In this document: piece after piece, positions 17,906-26,790 of the stretch
Numbering within the stretch: position 1 is the first letter of the stretch
How the letters are laid out: the number at the start of each line of letters is the position of its first letter
NCBI GenBank assembly: GCA_035501935.1
Contig: DATJVC010000030.1
Location: 62,001 to 126,000, forward strand
Source of the DNA: Gammaproteobacteria bacterium
GTDB lineage: Bacteria; Pseudomonadota; Gammaproteobacteria; JAJPIJ01
Direction: 5' to 3'
DNA length: 64,000 nucleotides
Translations under genes and position numbers: made by a program
Notes under the pieces: model-generated
Databases searched by the model: none
Told to the model about the DNA's origin: nothing
Seen by the model: the letters and a program-made list of their open reading frames with translations, nothing else

Positions 17906-18955
17906 TTAGTTTGCAGACGGTGTCGCGCCTGTCGAACCCGCCAGATACTTGCCGGCCGTGGAACGTCCATCCTGCAGTTGAGATGCCCCCAGACTTCCAG
18001 GCACTGTCCCGGGGAGGTTCTTCATCATGGCTGGCGGCTCCGGAAATCTGAAGGGCGTATCCGTCAACCACCCGTAAAGCGCGGCACCCAGCACCACCAG
18101 CAGACCCGCAGCCACCGCCCACGGCCACCATCGGGTCGAGGGTTCAACGTGATATTCGCTATCACGCGCGGCGATCAGCACTTGCTTGCGATCAATGCGG
18201 GTGGCGTTCTCCGCATAGGCCGCCAGCATGGCCTTGTCGGCGAGGATGTTGATGCGCCGGAGCAGGCCACGCGAATGACGGGCGATGGCACGCACGGCCG
18301 CCGGCGTGAAAAGCTCGCCGGCGCGATACCCGCTCGCCAGCAGACGCGAGTTGATGTAGGCGCGGATTTCCTCCTCCGAGAACGGCTCCAGGTAAAAATG
18401 ATAGGTGATGCGCTCGCGCAACTGGCGGATCTCGTGCTGCGCCAGGGTTTCATCCAGTTCCGGCTGCCCGAACAGTACGATTTGCAGCAGTTTATCCTCG
18501 CTGGTTTCGAGATTGGTCAGCAGGCGGATTTCCTCCAGTGTGGCCACCGGCATGCTTTGCGCCTCTTCGATGAACACCACCACCCGGCGGTTGTCGGCGT
18601 GCTTGCGTAGCAGGAAATCCTGTAACACCTGCAACACCTTGAGCCGGTCATCGTCACTGCCCACTGGTAATTTCAATTCAAAGGCAATGGCATGCAGGAC
18701 ATGTTCCGGGGCCAGCCGCGGATTGGCGAAATAGACAATCTCGACATTCCTGGGCAGTTCCACTTCCAGCATGCGGCAGAGCATGGTCTTGCCGCTCCCG
18801 ACCTCGCCCAACACCTTGACGATGCCCTCACCGCTGGTAATCGCATAGATCAGCGCATCCAGCGTCGCGCCGCGATTGCCGCCGGTGAAAAACAGCCGTG
18901 GATCCGGCGTAATCTTGAACGGCGCCTGTCTGAGCCCGAAATATTTATAATACAT
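17906..18955 (-). CDS. mshM: ExeA/MshM family AAA ATPase of the pilus system
   Basis: 349 residues. The N terminus MYYKYFGLRQAPFKITPDPR is characteristic of ExeA/MshM. Walker A is GEVGSGKT (about 50-57); the Walker B region reads VVVFIEEAQ, with Glu where most family members have Asp. A single TM (about 277-293) is followed by a short periplasmic tail. In Aeromonas, ExeA helps insert the secretin through peptidoglycan, and MshM is the presumed counterpart. The gene starts 19 bases after the response regulator gene, which suggests one transcript with it and the GGDEF-EAL gene. Confidence 0.9.
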   Translation of the reverse strand: MYYKYFGLRQAPFKITPDPRLFFTGGNRGATLDALIYAITSGEGIVKVLGEVGSGKTMLCRMLEVELPRNVEIVYFANPRLAPEHVLHAIAFELKLPVGSDDDRLKVLQVLQDFLLRKHADNRRVVVFIEEAQSMPVATLEEIRLLTNLETSEDKLLQIVLFGQPELDETLAQHEIRQLRERITYHFYLEPFSEEEIRAYINSRLLASGYRAGELFTPAAVRAIARHSRGLLRRINILADKAMLAAYAENATRIDRKQVLIAARDSEYHVEPSTRWWPWAVAAGLLVVLGAALYGWLTDTPFRFPEPPAMMKNLPGTVPGSLGASQLQDGRSTAGKYLAGSTGATPSAN

Positions 18956-18974
18956 TTTGCTATCACCGCCGCGG

Positions 18975-20459
18975 TCAGTTACCGATGTGAATCCCCAGTC
19001 GCTGCAACCGGCTGTAGAGATGTGTGCGGTTCACACCGAGCAGTCGCGCCGCCTTGCTGATGTTGCCGCCGCTCAAGCGCAGCGCCGCCTGGATGTAGCG
19101 TCGTTCCCATTCTGCCAAGGTTTCCTCGAGGATAAAACCGGCGCGCTGAAGTGCCTGCTCGGCCTCCATCCCGCCATTCTGATCCCCTGCGTTCGGGATA
19201 CACTCGGTCTCCAGTTCCGCCTCGATCTCCGACGCGCCGACGCTGCGGCTGGCGTATTTGGCGGACAACCGGATGACGATGTTGCGCAGTTCGCGCACGT
19301 TGCCGGGGAAACCGTACCGGCGCAGCCGTTCCGCGCCCTCCTTGGTGAGCGTAAATGATGGCATCCGGCCCGCGTACAGCGTGCGAAACATCTCAAACAG
19401 GCTCAGCGCATCGCCTTCGCGCTCGCGCAGCGGCGGCACACGCACGGTCAGCACGCCAAGGCGGTGATACAAATCGGGCCGGAAGCGGCCGGCGCGCACC
19501 TCTTCGCGCAGATCGCGATTGGTGGCGGCCAGGATGCGGGCCTCCGTGCGGCGCGGTTCGGTTTCACCGATGCGATAATACTCGCCGTTCTCCAGCACGC
19601 GCAGCAGCTTGGGTTGCAGGCTCAGGGGAAACTCGCCGATTTCGTCCAGAAATAACGTGCCCCCGTGGGCTTGCTCGAAAAACCCCGGCTTGGCGGACTC
19701 GGCGCCGGTAAAGGCGCCGCGGGCATGGCCGAAAAGCTGCGCCTCCAGCAACTCCGGCGTGAAGGCGGCGCAATTGATGGCCAAAAATTTTTCTTCCGAG
19801 CGATCGCTCTCCGCGTGGATCGCCTGCGCAACCAACTCCTTGCCACTGCCGGATTCACCCTCAATCAGCACCGGAAAGGGCGTCTTGGCAAACTGGCGGA
19901 TGAGTGCCCGCAGGGTGCCCATGGCCGGACTGTCGCCGAGCAGGCGCGCGGGGCTGGGTTGCGTTTCCTCCGGCTGTTCGGCGGCAAGCATCATCTGCTG
20001 GTATTCCAGCCGCGATTTCAACAGGCCGATATCGCAGGGTTTGGGGACGAAATCTACCGCGCCCAAGGTCAGCGCATGGCGGATGTTGGCGCGCTCGTTC
20101 TGGCCGGACAGCACTAGGATCTTCATCCTTCGGTTGAACGCCAGTAGATCCTCCACCAGCGCGAAGCCTTCCTCCGGCGCGTGCGGCGCCGGCGGCAGAC
20201 CTAGATCAACCAGCGCCAGCGACGGTGGGGGCGAAGATCGGCGCAGCAGGCTTCTGACCTCGCCGCGCGTGGCGGCGGTCAGCACTTGATAGCGGTCTTC
20301 AAGAACGAAGCGGAGGGATTCGATGATTAGCGGATCATCATCGACAAGCAGGAGCAGGGGCCGCTCAGCGGCTCGATCAGCTGTTTGCAGAGAGCTCATC
20401 ACCAGTCGGTAAACATACGCTGTTCCATGCTCACCGGCAACCGACCTGAGGTTCAGCAC
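18975..20459 (-). CDS. NtrC-family sigma-54 response regulator, PrsR-like
   Basis: Receiver, AAA+ and Fis-type HTH in one chain. The receiver has the acidic pocket VDDDP, phospho-Asp in LVDLGLPP, a switch Ser (LVLSGQ) and Lys in FVPKPCD. The DLGLPPxP...EGF and NERANIRHALTLGAVDF stretches resemble PrsR, the regulator of PEP-CTERM/EPS loci. The AAA+ domain has GESGSGKE, the sigma-54 contact loop GAFTGA and an arginine-finger region; the C terminus ISKAARLLGVNRTHLYSRL is the HTH. The longest frame starts with GTG at 20459; the ATG at 20399 (474 residues) is a plausible alternative. It should activate sigma-54 promoters, but I found no convincing one nearby. Confidence 0.9.
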   Translation of the reverse strand: MLNLRSVAGEHGTAYVYRLVMSSLQTADRAAERPLLLLVDDDPLIIESLRFVLEDRYQVLTAATRGEVRSLLRRSSPPPSLALVDLGLPPAPHAPEEGFALVEDLLAFNRRMKILVLSGQNERANIRHALTLGAVDFVPKPCDIGLLKSRLEYQQMMLAAEQPEETQPSPARLLGDSPAMGTLRALIRQFAKTPFPVLIEGESGSGKELVAQAIHAESDRSEEKFLAINCAAFTPELLEAQLFGHARGAFTGAESAKPGFFEQAHGGTLFLDEIGEFPLSLQPKLLRVLENGEYYRIGETEPRRTEARILAATNRDLREEVRAGRFRPDLYHRLGVLTVRVPPLREREGDALSLFEMFRTLYAGRMPSFTLTKEGAERLRRYGFPGNVRELRNIVIRLSAKYASRSVGASEIEAELETECIPNAGDQNGGMEAEQALQRAGFILEETLAEWERRYIQAALRLSGGNISKAARLLGVNRTHLYSRLQRLGIHIGN

Positions 20460-20473
20460 CCCTTGGATTTTTG

Positions 20474-22963
20474 TTACGCGCCGAGCGGCAGCCGACCGGC
20501 TTGAATCAAATCCACCACCGCAGCAGCGGCGACCGGACGGCTGTAGTAGAAACCCTGGCCCAAATCACAACCACAGGCGCGCAGCCGCGATGCCTGCTCG
20601 GCGGTCTCGACGCCCTTGGCCACCACCTGGAAACCAAGCTTGTGGGCAATGGCCACGGTGGCTGCAAGAATGACCGTGGTGTTGGCGTCGGTGACGACGT
20701 CGCGCACGAATTGAATGTCGAGATTGAGGGTCTGCGGCTTGTAGCGCTTGAGGTGGGACAGGGAGGAATGGCCGCTGCCGCAGTCATCGATGGCCACCGA
20801 CACGCCCAGCATCCGCAATTGCGCCAATCGTTCCAGTTGCCTTTCATCGCTGTCGAGAATGAGGTTCTCGGTCAGTTCAAGACACAGCCGTTCCGCGGGC
20901 AGACCCGTCTTCTTGAGCACGGCGGCGACCATCTCCGCCAAACGGCCTTCCTTGAGTTGTGGCCCGGACCAATTGATGTGCAGGGGCAGCGGTGCCATCC
21001 AGACGACGGCGGCGCTGCAGGCCTCGCGCAACATCCACTCTCCGAAGGCGACGATCAGACCCGTCCCTTCGGCCATGGACAGAAAATCCCGCGGTAAAAC
21101 CAGTTCTCCGTTACGACGCCAGCGCAGCAATGCTTCAAAGGCGACGATATGGCCGCCGTCCATGTTAACGATGGGCTGATATTCCAGCAGCAGTTCATTA
21201 CCATACAACGCACGTTGCAATGCCGTTTCCTGATCCAGCCAGTCGGCGGCTTGCTGCGCCAGTTCGGCGCCGAAAAACTGCACTCGGTTGCGGCCCGCGG
21301 CTTTGGCAACGTGGAGGGCGTTATCGGCATTCCGCAGCAATGTGTGCGCATCCCCGCCATCCCCGGGATGGATGCTCACTCCGGCGCTCAACGTCACCAT
21401 CAATTCCCTGCCGGCCAGAACCAGCGGCCGGCTCACCGCCGCGCGCAGTTTGCCCATGAGGCGCATGACATTCTGAAAGTTGTCCATGTCCGGCAACACC
21501 AGCACAAATTCATCTCCGCCCAGCCGCGCGACGCAGTCGCTGTCCCGCAGCATCCCCTTGAGGCGGGCGGCCACGGTCTTCAACAATTCATCACCGGCTT
21601 CGAAACCCAGATCGTCATTGACCTGCTTGAAATGATCGAGATCCAGAAACACCACCGCCAGCAAGCGGCGGTGGCGGCGTGCTTGGGCAAGCAGGCGATC
21701 CAGGTCCGCCCGTAATTGGACGCGGTTGGCCAGACCGGTCAGTGGATCATGGCAGACGAGGTGGGCCTGCTCATATTCGGCCTTTTTGCGATCGCTGATA
21801 TTGTGGATTTGATACAGATAACACACCGGCTGCCCGGCTTCGCGCAGAATGGAAACATGGACCAGCGTCCAGATGATCTGTTTGCCATCGCGGTGCAGAT
21901 AGCGTTTCTCGAACTGCGCCGTCGGTATTTGATTCGACAGCAGATTACGAAGCTGATCCTGCTCCTGCGGCAGATCGCCGGGGTAGCTGACCGCCGCGTG
22001 CGTTCTTGTCTGCAACTCGTGCAATTCATAACCAAGCATGGTCGCCAGCGCGGCATTGGCCTGCAGAAAACGGCCGTCCAGCGCCACCATCGCCATGCCG
22101 GAGGGCGCCAGTTCGAAAAACAGCCGCGCCCGCTCCTCATCGTCGCGCAGTCGCGCCTCGCGCCGCAACCGCTCGCCGGCTTCGCGCGCCACCACCACCG
22201 CGCCCGCCAGTCTTCCGTCCTCGCCGCGCAGCGGGGCGGCGGCGCAATCCACCGGTACGGGCGCGCCATCGCGATTCAGCAGGTGCGCCCCATGCTCGAT
22301 GCCGACCACCGTGTTCTCGCGCAGTGCCCGCCGCGATGGCGACATGATGGGTGCGCCCGCGGTGCCCGTGCTCAAACGCAGCACCTGCTCCACCTCACGG
22401 CCCCGCGCATCCTCCGCCTTCCAGCCGGTCAGTGTCTCGGCCACGGGATTCAGATAGATGATCCGCGCCTCGATATCGGTCGCAATCACGGCTTCGCCGG
22501 CGCAACGCATGGTGGCGGCAAACCACTGCTCGGATTCGCTCAACTCCCGTTCCAGCCGTGATTTGTACAACGCCACCTCGACGGCGGCGCGCAATTCCTT
22601 CGCCTGAAAGGGCCGGGTGAGATGGCCGTAGGGCATGATTCCGGTTTCTGTGGGCGGGGAAACGGAGCGATCGCCGGGGGCGATGAGAAACACCACCGGA
22701 ACGTTGAATCCGCGGCTGATCTGTATGGCCGTTCCATTGCCACCCATCGATCCCTCGAGCCGGATGTCCATCAGCACCAGCGACGGTTTTTTCTCGCGCA
22801 CCAGGGTGATGGCCTCTTCGCCCTCCGCCACCGTACCGATCACGAGATAGCCGAGAGACTCGAGTTGCTGTCTGAGATCCATCGCTATGATGGCCTCATT
22901 CTCCACTACCAATACGGTAGTTCGCGGCAGGTTCACCGGCGCGGGGGTAATGCTGTGCTGCAT
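20474..22963 (-). CDS. Receiver-PAS-PAS-GGDEF-EAL c-di-GMP protein with degenerate EAL site
   Basis: 829 residues. The receiver (about 15-132) keeps Asp66, but the switch Thr is Ile94 and the conserved Lys is Arg117. Two PAS domains follow (about 145-260 and 280-395). The GGDEF domain has intact GGDEF at 482-486 and an intact I-site RDSD at 473-476. The EAL domain has EAL 610-612, Asn664, ELTE, DD 726-727 and Gln803, but the catalytic Lys (LKxD) is Asn747 and the Glu of AEGVE is Lys783. Known EAL chemistry predicts loss of phosphodiesterase activity, so net c-di-GMP synthesis is likely. The ATG follows an AAGGAG site; the response regulator gene begins 14 bases after its stop. Confidence 0.92.
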   Translation of the reverse strand: MQHSITPAPVNLPRTTVLVVENEAIIAMDLRQQLESLGYLVIGTVAEGEEAITLVREKKPSLVLMDIRLEGSMGGNGTAIQISRGFNVPVVFLIAPGDRSVSPPTETGIMPYGHLTRPFQAKELRAAVEVALYKSRLERELSESEQWFAATMRCAGEAVIATDIEARIIYLNPVAETLTGWKAEDARGREVEQVLRLSTGTAGAPIMSPSRRALRENTVVGIEHGAHLLNRDGAPVPVDCAAAPLRGEDGRLAGAVVVAREAGERLRREARLRDDEERARLFFELAPSGMAMVALDGRFLQANAALATMLGYELHELQTRTHAAVSYPGDLPQEQDQLRNLLSNQIPTAQFEKRYLHRDGKQIIWTLVHVSILREAGQPVCYLYQIHNISDRKKAEYEQAHLVCHDPLTGLANRVQLRADLDRLLAQARRHRRLLAVVFLDLDHFKQVNDDLGFEAGDELLKTVAARLKGMLRDSDCVARLGGDEFVLVLPDMDNFQNVMRLMGKLRAAVSRPLVLAGRELMVTLSAGVSIHPGDGGDAHTLLRNADNALHVAKAAGRNRVQFFGAELAQQAADWLDQETALQRALYGNELLLEYQPIVNMDGGHIVAFEALLRWRRNGELVLPRDFLSMAEGTGLIVAFGEWMLREACSAAVVWMAPLPLHINWSGPQLKEGRLAEMVAAVLKKTGLPAERLCLELTENLILDSDERQLERLAQLRMLGVSVAIDDCGSGHSSLSHLKRYKPQTLNLDIQFVRDVVTDANTTVILAATVAIAHKLGFQVVAKGVETAEQASRLRACGCDLGQGFYYSRPVAAAAVVDLIQAGRLPLGA

Positions 22964-23055
22964 GGCGCTGCTCCTTATAACAACTTAAACATCCGCAGCT
23001 GCCCCTTCTTTATAATTATTTTTTTATTATAACCGGTTGACGACCTCGGTTGGAA

Positions 23056-23943
23056 TTAACGTTTCCCGGCAACGGCTTGCCGGCCCTCACGTACGTCCAG
23101 GCCGAGGTTCCTCCAGACGGTCTCGGAGGCCTCGGCCTGGTTCATGGTATAGAAGTGCAATCCCGGCGCGCCCCGTTCCAGGAGCCGTGCGCACAACTGC
23201 GTGGTGACGTCGATGCCGAAGGCACGGATGGCGGTACGATCATCGCCGAAATCGCGCAGGCGTTTGATGATCCAGCGCGGGATTTCGGCGCCACAAGCGT
23301 CCGAGAATCGCACCAATTGAGTATAGTTGATGATGGGCATGATGCCGGGCGTAATGGGGATATTTATGCCAAGTCGCTCACAATCCTCGACAAAACGGAA
23401 GTAGGCGTCGGCGTTGTAGAAATACTGCGTGATGGCTGCGTTCGCGCCGGCATCCACCTTGCGCTTGAAGTTCCTCAAGTCGTCCTGCTGCGAGACAGCC
23501 TGTGGATGCACCTCCGGATAGGCCGCCACCTCGATATGAAACACCCCGCCGGTCTCCCTGCGGATGAATTCCACCAACTCGTTGGCGTAGCGCAGTTCGC
23601 CGTAGTTGGCGGTACCGGAGGGCAGATCGCCGCGCAGGGCGAGGATGTGGGTGATACCCGCCGCCTTGTAGCGCTGGAGTACCTCGCGGATGGTGGTGAG
23701 CGGCGTGCCGATACAGGAGACGTGCGGCACCGCCTCGAGACCGGTCACCTTGTGGATCTCCTGCACCGTTTCGAAGGTCAGTTCGCGGGTGCTGCCGCCG
23801 GCACCGAAGGTCACCGAGAAAAAATCAGGTTTCAGCTTCGCCAGGCGATCACGCGTGGTTTGCAATTTACCGACGGCCTCCGGCGTCCGCGGCGGGAAAA
23901 ACTCAAAGCTGAAGAGCCGCCTGAAACTGGCTTGCGATTTCAT
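23056..23943 (-). CDS. metF: 5,10-methylenetetrahydrofolate reductase
   Basis: 295 residues from the ATG at 23943; a 30-residue longer frame to 24033 overlaps ahcY and has no family similarity. The N terminus FSFEFFPPRTPEA carries the catalytic Glu, FSVTFGAGGSTRE binds flavin, and HILALRGDLPSG and GITPGIMP-like segments follow. It reduces methylene-THF to 5-methyl-THF, the methyl donor for homocysteine remethylation. It lies 22 bases after ahcY and so is probably under the same SAH riboswitch. It completes the activated methyl cycle encoded here with ahcY and metK. Confidence 0.95.
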   Translation of the reverse strand: MKSQASFRRLFSFEFFPPRTPEAVGKLQTTRDRLAKLKPDFFSVTFGAGGSTRELTFETVQEIHKVTGLEAVPHVSCIGTPLTTIREVLQRYKAAGITHILALRGDLPSGTANYGELRYANELVEFIRRETGGVFHIEVAAYPEVHPQAVSQQDDLRNFKRKVDAGANAAITQYFYNADAYFRFVEDCERLGINIPITPGIMPIINYTQLVRFSDACGAEIPRWIIKRLRDFGDDRTAIRAFGIDVTTQLCARLLERGAPGLHFYTMNQAEASETVWRNLGLDVREGRQAVAGKR

Positions 23944-23965
23944 GGTGCGTTTGCAACGAGCCGGT

Positions 23966-25393
23966 TCAATAGCGGTAATGTTCCGACTTGTAGGGGCCGG
24001 CCTTGGGTATGCCGATATATCTGGCCTGTTCATCGGTCAGCTCGGTCAGCATCGCGTCGAGCTTCTTCAACTGCAAGCGCGCGACCTTCTCGTCGAGGTG
24101 CTTGGGCAGGATGTACACGCCGACCGGATATCTGTCGGTGTTGTTGTAGAGTTCGATCTGCGCCAGCACCTGGTTCGCGAAAGACGAACTCATCACATAA
24201 CTCGGATGACCGGTGGCGCAACCGAGGTTCACCAAACGGCCCTGGGCCAGCAGGATGATGCGCCTGCCGTCGGGGAAGATGATGTGATCGACCTGCGGTT
24301 TGATGTTCTCCCACTGATATTTTTTCAGTGAAGCAACGTCGATCTCATTGTCGAAGTGGCCGATGTTGCAGACAATGGCATTGTTCTTCATGCGCGCCAT
24401 GTGCGCATGCGTGATGACATTCACGTTGCCGGTGGCGGTGACGAAGAGATCGGCCTTGTCCGCGGCCCAGTCCATCGTCACCACCTTGTAGCCCTCCATC
24501 GCCGCCTGCAAAGCACAGATCGGATCAATCTCGGTCACCCACACCTGGGCCTGCAGACCGCGCAACGCCTGCGCGCTGCCCTTGCCCACCTCGCCGTAGC
24601 CCGCCACCACAGTCACCTTCCCGGCGACCATCACGTCGGTGGCGCGCTTGATGCCGTCCACCAGCGACTCGCGGCAGCCGTAGATGTTGTCGAACTTCGA
24701 TTTGGTCACGGAGTCGTTGACGTTGATGGCCGGGAACAGCAGCCGCCCCTCCTTGTGCATCTGGTACAAACGGTGCACACCGGTCGTGGTCTCCTCGGTC
24801 ACGCCCCGGATGTCCCTGACCATGGCCGAATACCAGCCGGGTTGGGAGGCCAGTCTTTTCTTAATCGCGCCATAAAGTGATTTCTCCTCGTCACTGGACG
24901 GCTTGGTGAGTATCGAAGCATCCTTCTCCGCCCGGACGCCGAGATGCATGAGCAGCGTTGCATCGCCGCCGTCGTCCAGGATCATGTTCGGCCCGAGTTT
25001 GCCGAATTCGAAGATCCTGTGGGTGTAGTCCCAGTATTCATCCAGTGTTTCGCCCTTGCGCGCGAACACCGGCGTGCCGCCGGTGGCTATCGCGGCGGCG
25101 GCGTGATCCTGGGTGGAAAAGATGTTGCACGAGGCCCAGCGCACTTCCGCGCCCAGCGCCTTCAGGGTTTCGATCAGCACCGCCGTTTGGATGGTCATAT
25201 GCAGGGAACCCGCGATGCGCGCGCCCTTGAGCGGTTTCTGCGCGGCGTATTCCTCGCGGATGGCCATCAGGGCGGGCATTTCGCCCTCGGCGATGGCCAT
25301 CTCCTTGCGTCCCCAAGGGGCCAGTGACAAATCAGCGACGTAAAAGTCGCTGTGAGCAGCGGTATTGCGTGGAGTCGGATTTGCGGCGCCCAT
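23966..25393 (-). CDS. ahcY: S-adenosylhomocysteine hydrolase
   Basis: 475 residues, the usual length of the bacterial long form. Recognisable are the substrate region [20 protein letters not shown], the DDGGDAT stretch, the NAD-binding [15 protein letters not shown] and the C terminus [10 protein letters not shown] with the conserved Lys/Tyr. It splits SAH to adenosine and homocysteine, relieving inhibition of methyltransferases. A near-perfect AGGAGG ribosome-binding site lies seven to eight bases before the ATG. Upstream is an SAH riboswitch, so expression should rise when SAH accumulates. metF follows. Confidence 0.97.
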   Translation of the reverse strand: MGAANPTPRNTAAHSDFYVADLSLAPWGRKEMAIAEGEMPALMAIREEYAAQKPLKGARIAGSLHMTIQTAVLIETLKALGAEVRWASCNIFSTQDHAAAAIATGGTPVFARKGETLDEYWDYTHRIFEFGKLGPNMILDDGGDATLLMHLGVRAEKDASILTKPSSDEEKSLYGAIKKRLASQPGWYSAMVRDIRGVTEETTTGVHRLYQMHKEGRLLFPAINVNDSVTKSKFDNIYGCRESLVDGIKRATDVMVAGKVTVVAGYGEVGKGSAQALRGLQAQVWVTEIDPICALQAAMEGYKVVTMDWAADKADLFVTATGNVNVITHAHMARMKNNAIVCNIGHFDNEIDVASLKKYQWENIKPQVDHIIFPDGRRIILLAQGRLVNLGCATGHPSYVMSSSFANQVLAQIELYNNTDRYPVGVYILPKHLDEKVARLQLKKLDAMLTELTDEQARYIGIPKAGPYKSEHYRY

Positions 25394-25423
25394 CTCGCGC
25401 CCTCCTTTCTATAACAAGAAGTT

Positions 25424-25496
25424 TGCGAGCGCCGTTGCCTTTGGACCTGCCGTCTTGAGCCTGACGTCGATAACGACGCTGCAACGCTCCTCAAGC
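25424..25496 (-). ncRNA. S-adenosylhomocysteine (SAH) riboswitch
   Basis: Read on the minus strand, the ahcY leader contains the conserved blocks of the SAH aptamer in order: GAGGAGCGTTGC, CAGGCTC and CAACGGCGCTCGC. GAGC/GCTC and GTTGC/GCAAC form the closing helix with an internal bulge, and CTTGAG near the 5' end can pair with CTCAAG in the middle as a pseudoknot. It ends about 30 bases before the ahcY ATG with the ribosome-binding site just downstream. SAH riboswitches are known as ON switches of ahcY and metF genes in proteobacteria. Confidence 0.88.
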
Positions 25497-25506
25497 CGAC
25501 GATATA

Positions 25507-25534
25507 ATCATAGCGCAGCCGTGCCTTGCTGCAA
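25507..25534 (-). promoter_or_regulatory. Predicted sigma-70 promoter of ahcY-metF
   Basis: TTGCAG (25529-25534) and TATGAT (25507-25512), read on the minus strand, are 16 bases apart and place the transcript start just before the riboswitch aptamer. The element lies within 10 bases of the metK stop codon, so ahcY-metF has its own promoter rather than depending on read-through from metK. Confidence 0.55.
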
Positions 25535-25542
25535 AGCTGCGT

Positions 25543-26706
25543 TTATCGCAACGCCGCCCGCAGTGCGGTGGCCTTGTCTATACGTTCCCAAGTGAATTCG
25601 GGCTCCGCGCGGCCGAAATGACCATAGGCGGCGGTCTTGCCGTAAATCGGGCGCAGCAACTTCAGCATTTTCACGATGCCGCGCGGCCGCAGATCGAAAT
25701 GTTTCTGCACCAGCGCGGCGAGTCTCTCGTCGCTCAGTTTGCCGGTGCCATACGTGGTCGCCATCACCGAGGTGGGCTTCGCCACGCCGATCGCGTAGGA
25801 AACCTGGATCAAACAGCGTGAGGCGAGACCGGCGGCCACGATGTTCTTCGCCGCGTAGCGCGCGGCATAGGCGGCGGAGCGATCGACCTTGGTCGGGTCC
25901 TTGCCGGAAAATGCGCCGCCGCCGTGCGGTGCGGCGCCGCCGTAGGTGTCAACGATGATCTTGCGCCCGGTGAGTCCGCAATCGCCCTGGGGACCGCCGA
26001 CCACGAAACGACCAGTGGGATTGACGAGGTACTTCACCTTCCCGCGCATCATTTTTTTCGGCAGAACCGGCTTGATGATTTCCTCGATCACCGCCTCGCG
26101 GATCTGTCTATGGCTCACGTCCGGGGCATGCTGGGTGGACAATACCACGGTATCGACGGAACGCGGCCGGCCATCCACGTAGCGCAGCGTCACCTGCGAT
26201 TTGGCGTCGGGCCGCAGCCATGGGAGTTTCCCGGTCTTGCGCAATTTCGACTGGCGCTCGACCAGGCGGTGGGCGTAATAAATGGCCGCCGGCATAAGCT
26301 GCGGAGTTTCATCGCAGGCGTAGCCGAACATCATCCCTTGATCGCCCGCGCCCTGATCGAGGTTGTCATCGTAGGCGCGGTTCACGCCCCGGGCGATATC
26401 CGGCGATTGCTTGTCATAGGCCACCAGCACGGCACACCCCTTGTAGTCGATGCCGTATTCGGTGCTGTCGTAGCCGATCATCCTGATGGTCTCGCGCGCC
26501 ACGGCGATGTAATCGACATTTGCCTTGGTCGTAATCTCGCCCGCCAGCACGACCAGGCCGGTGTTGCAAAGAGTTTCGGCGGCCACGCGCGAATGCACGT
26601 CTTGTGCGAGAATGGCGTCCAGGATGGCGTCCGAAATCTGATCGGCGACCTTGTCGGGATGACCCTCGGACACCGACTCCGAGGTGAAGAGATAATCGTT
26701 TGGCAT
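25543..26706 (-). CDS. metK: S-adenosylmethionine synthetase
   Basis: 387 residues, full length. Motifs include the N-terminal [32 protein letters not shown], the [18 protein letters not shown] segment with the P-loop-like catalytic residues, and the C-terminal AAYGHFGR. It makes SAM from methionine and ATP. It is encoded directly upstream of ahcY-metF but is separated from them by a promoter and the SAH riboswitch. I see no SAM riboswitch in its 85-base upstream gap, which is shared with the divergent thioredoxin-fold gene. Confidence 0.97.
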   Translation of the reverse strand: MPNDYLFTSESVSEGHPDKVADQISDAILDAILAQDVHSRVAAETLCNTGLVVLAGEITTKANVDYIAVARETIRMIGYDSTEYGIDYKGCAVLVAYDKQSPDIARGVNRAYDDNLDQGAGDQGMMFGYACDETPQLMPAAIYYAHRLVERQSKLRKTGKLPWLRPDAKSQVTLRYVDGRPRSVDTVVLSTQHAPDVSHRQIREAVIEEIIKPVLPKKMMRGKVKYLVNPTGRFVVGGPQGDCGLTGRKIIVDTYGGAAPHGGGAFSGKDPTKVDRSAAYAARYAAKNIVAAGLASRCLIQVSYAIGVAKPTSVMATTYGTGKLSDERLAALVQKHFDLRPRGIVKMLKLLRPIYGKTAAYGHFGRAEPEFTWERIDKATALRAALR

Positions 26707-26790
26707 GCACTATTCCTGTCGGGACATGACGAAAGGCGGAGTAGTCTACCCGCGTAAAGGCAAGAATGGTACTGAAGGAGGCGGCATATC

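Noticed and set aside
18975-20459. PEP-CTERM/exosortase locus, because of the PrsR-like regulator
   Set aside because: No exosortase, PEP-CTERM sorting tail or polysaccharide gene occurs in the window, so only the regulator family resemblance is claimed.
26707-26790. SAM riboswitch upstream of metK
   Set aside because: The gap is under 90 bases, shared with a divergent gene, and contains no recognisable SAM aptamer blocks.
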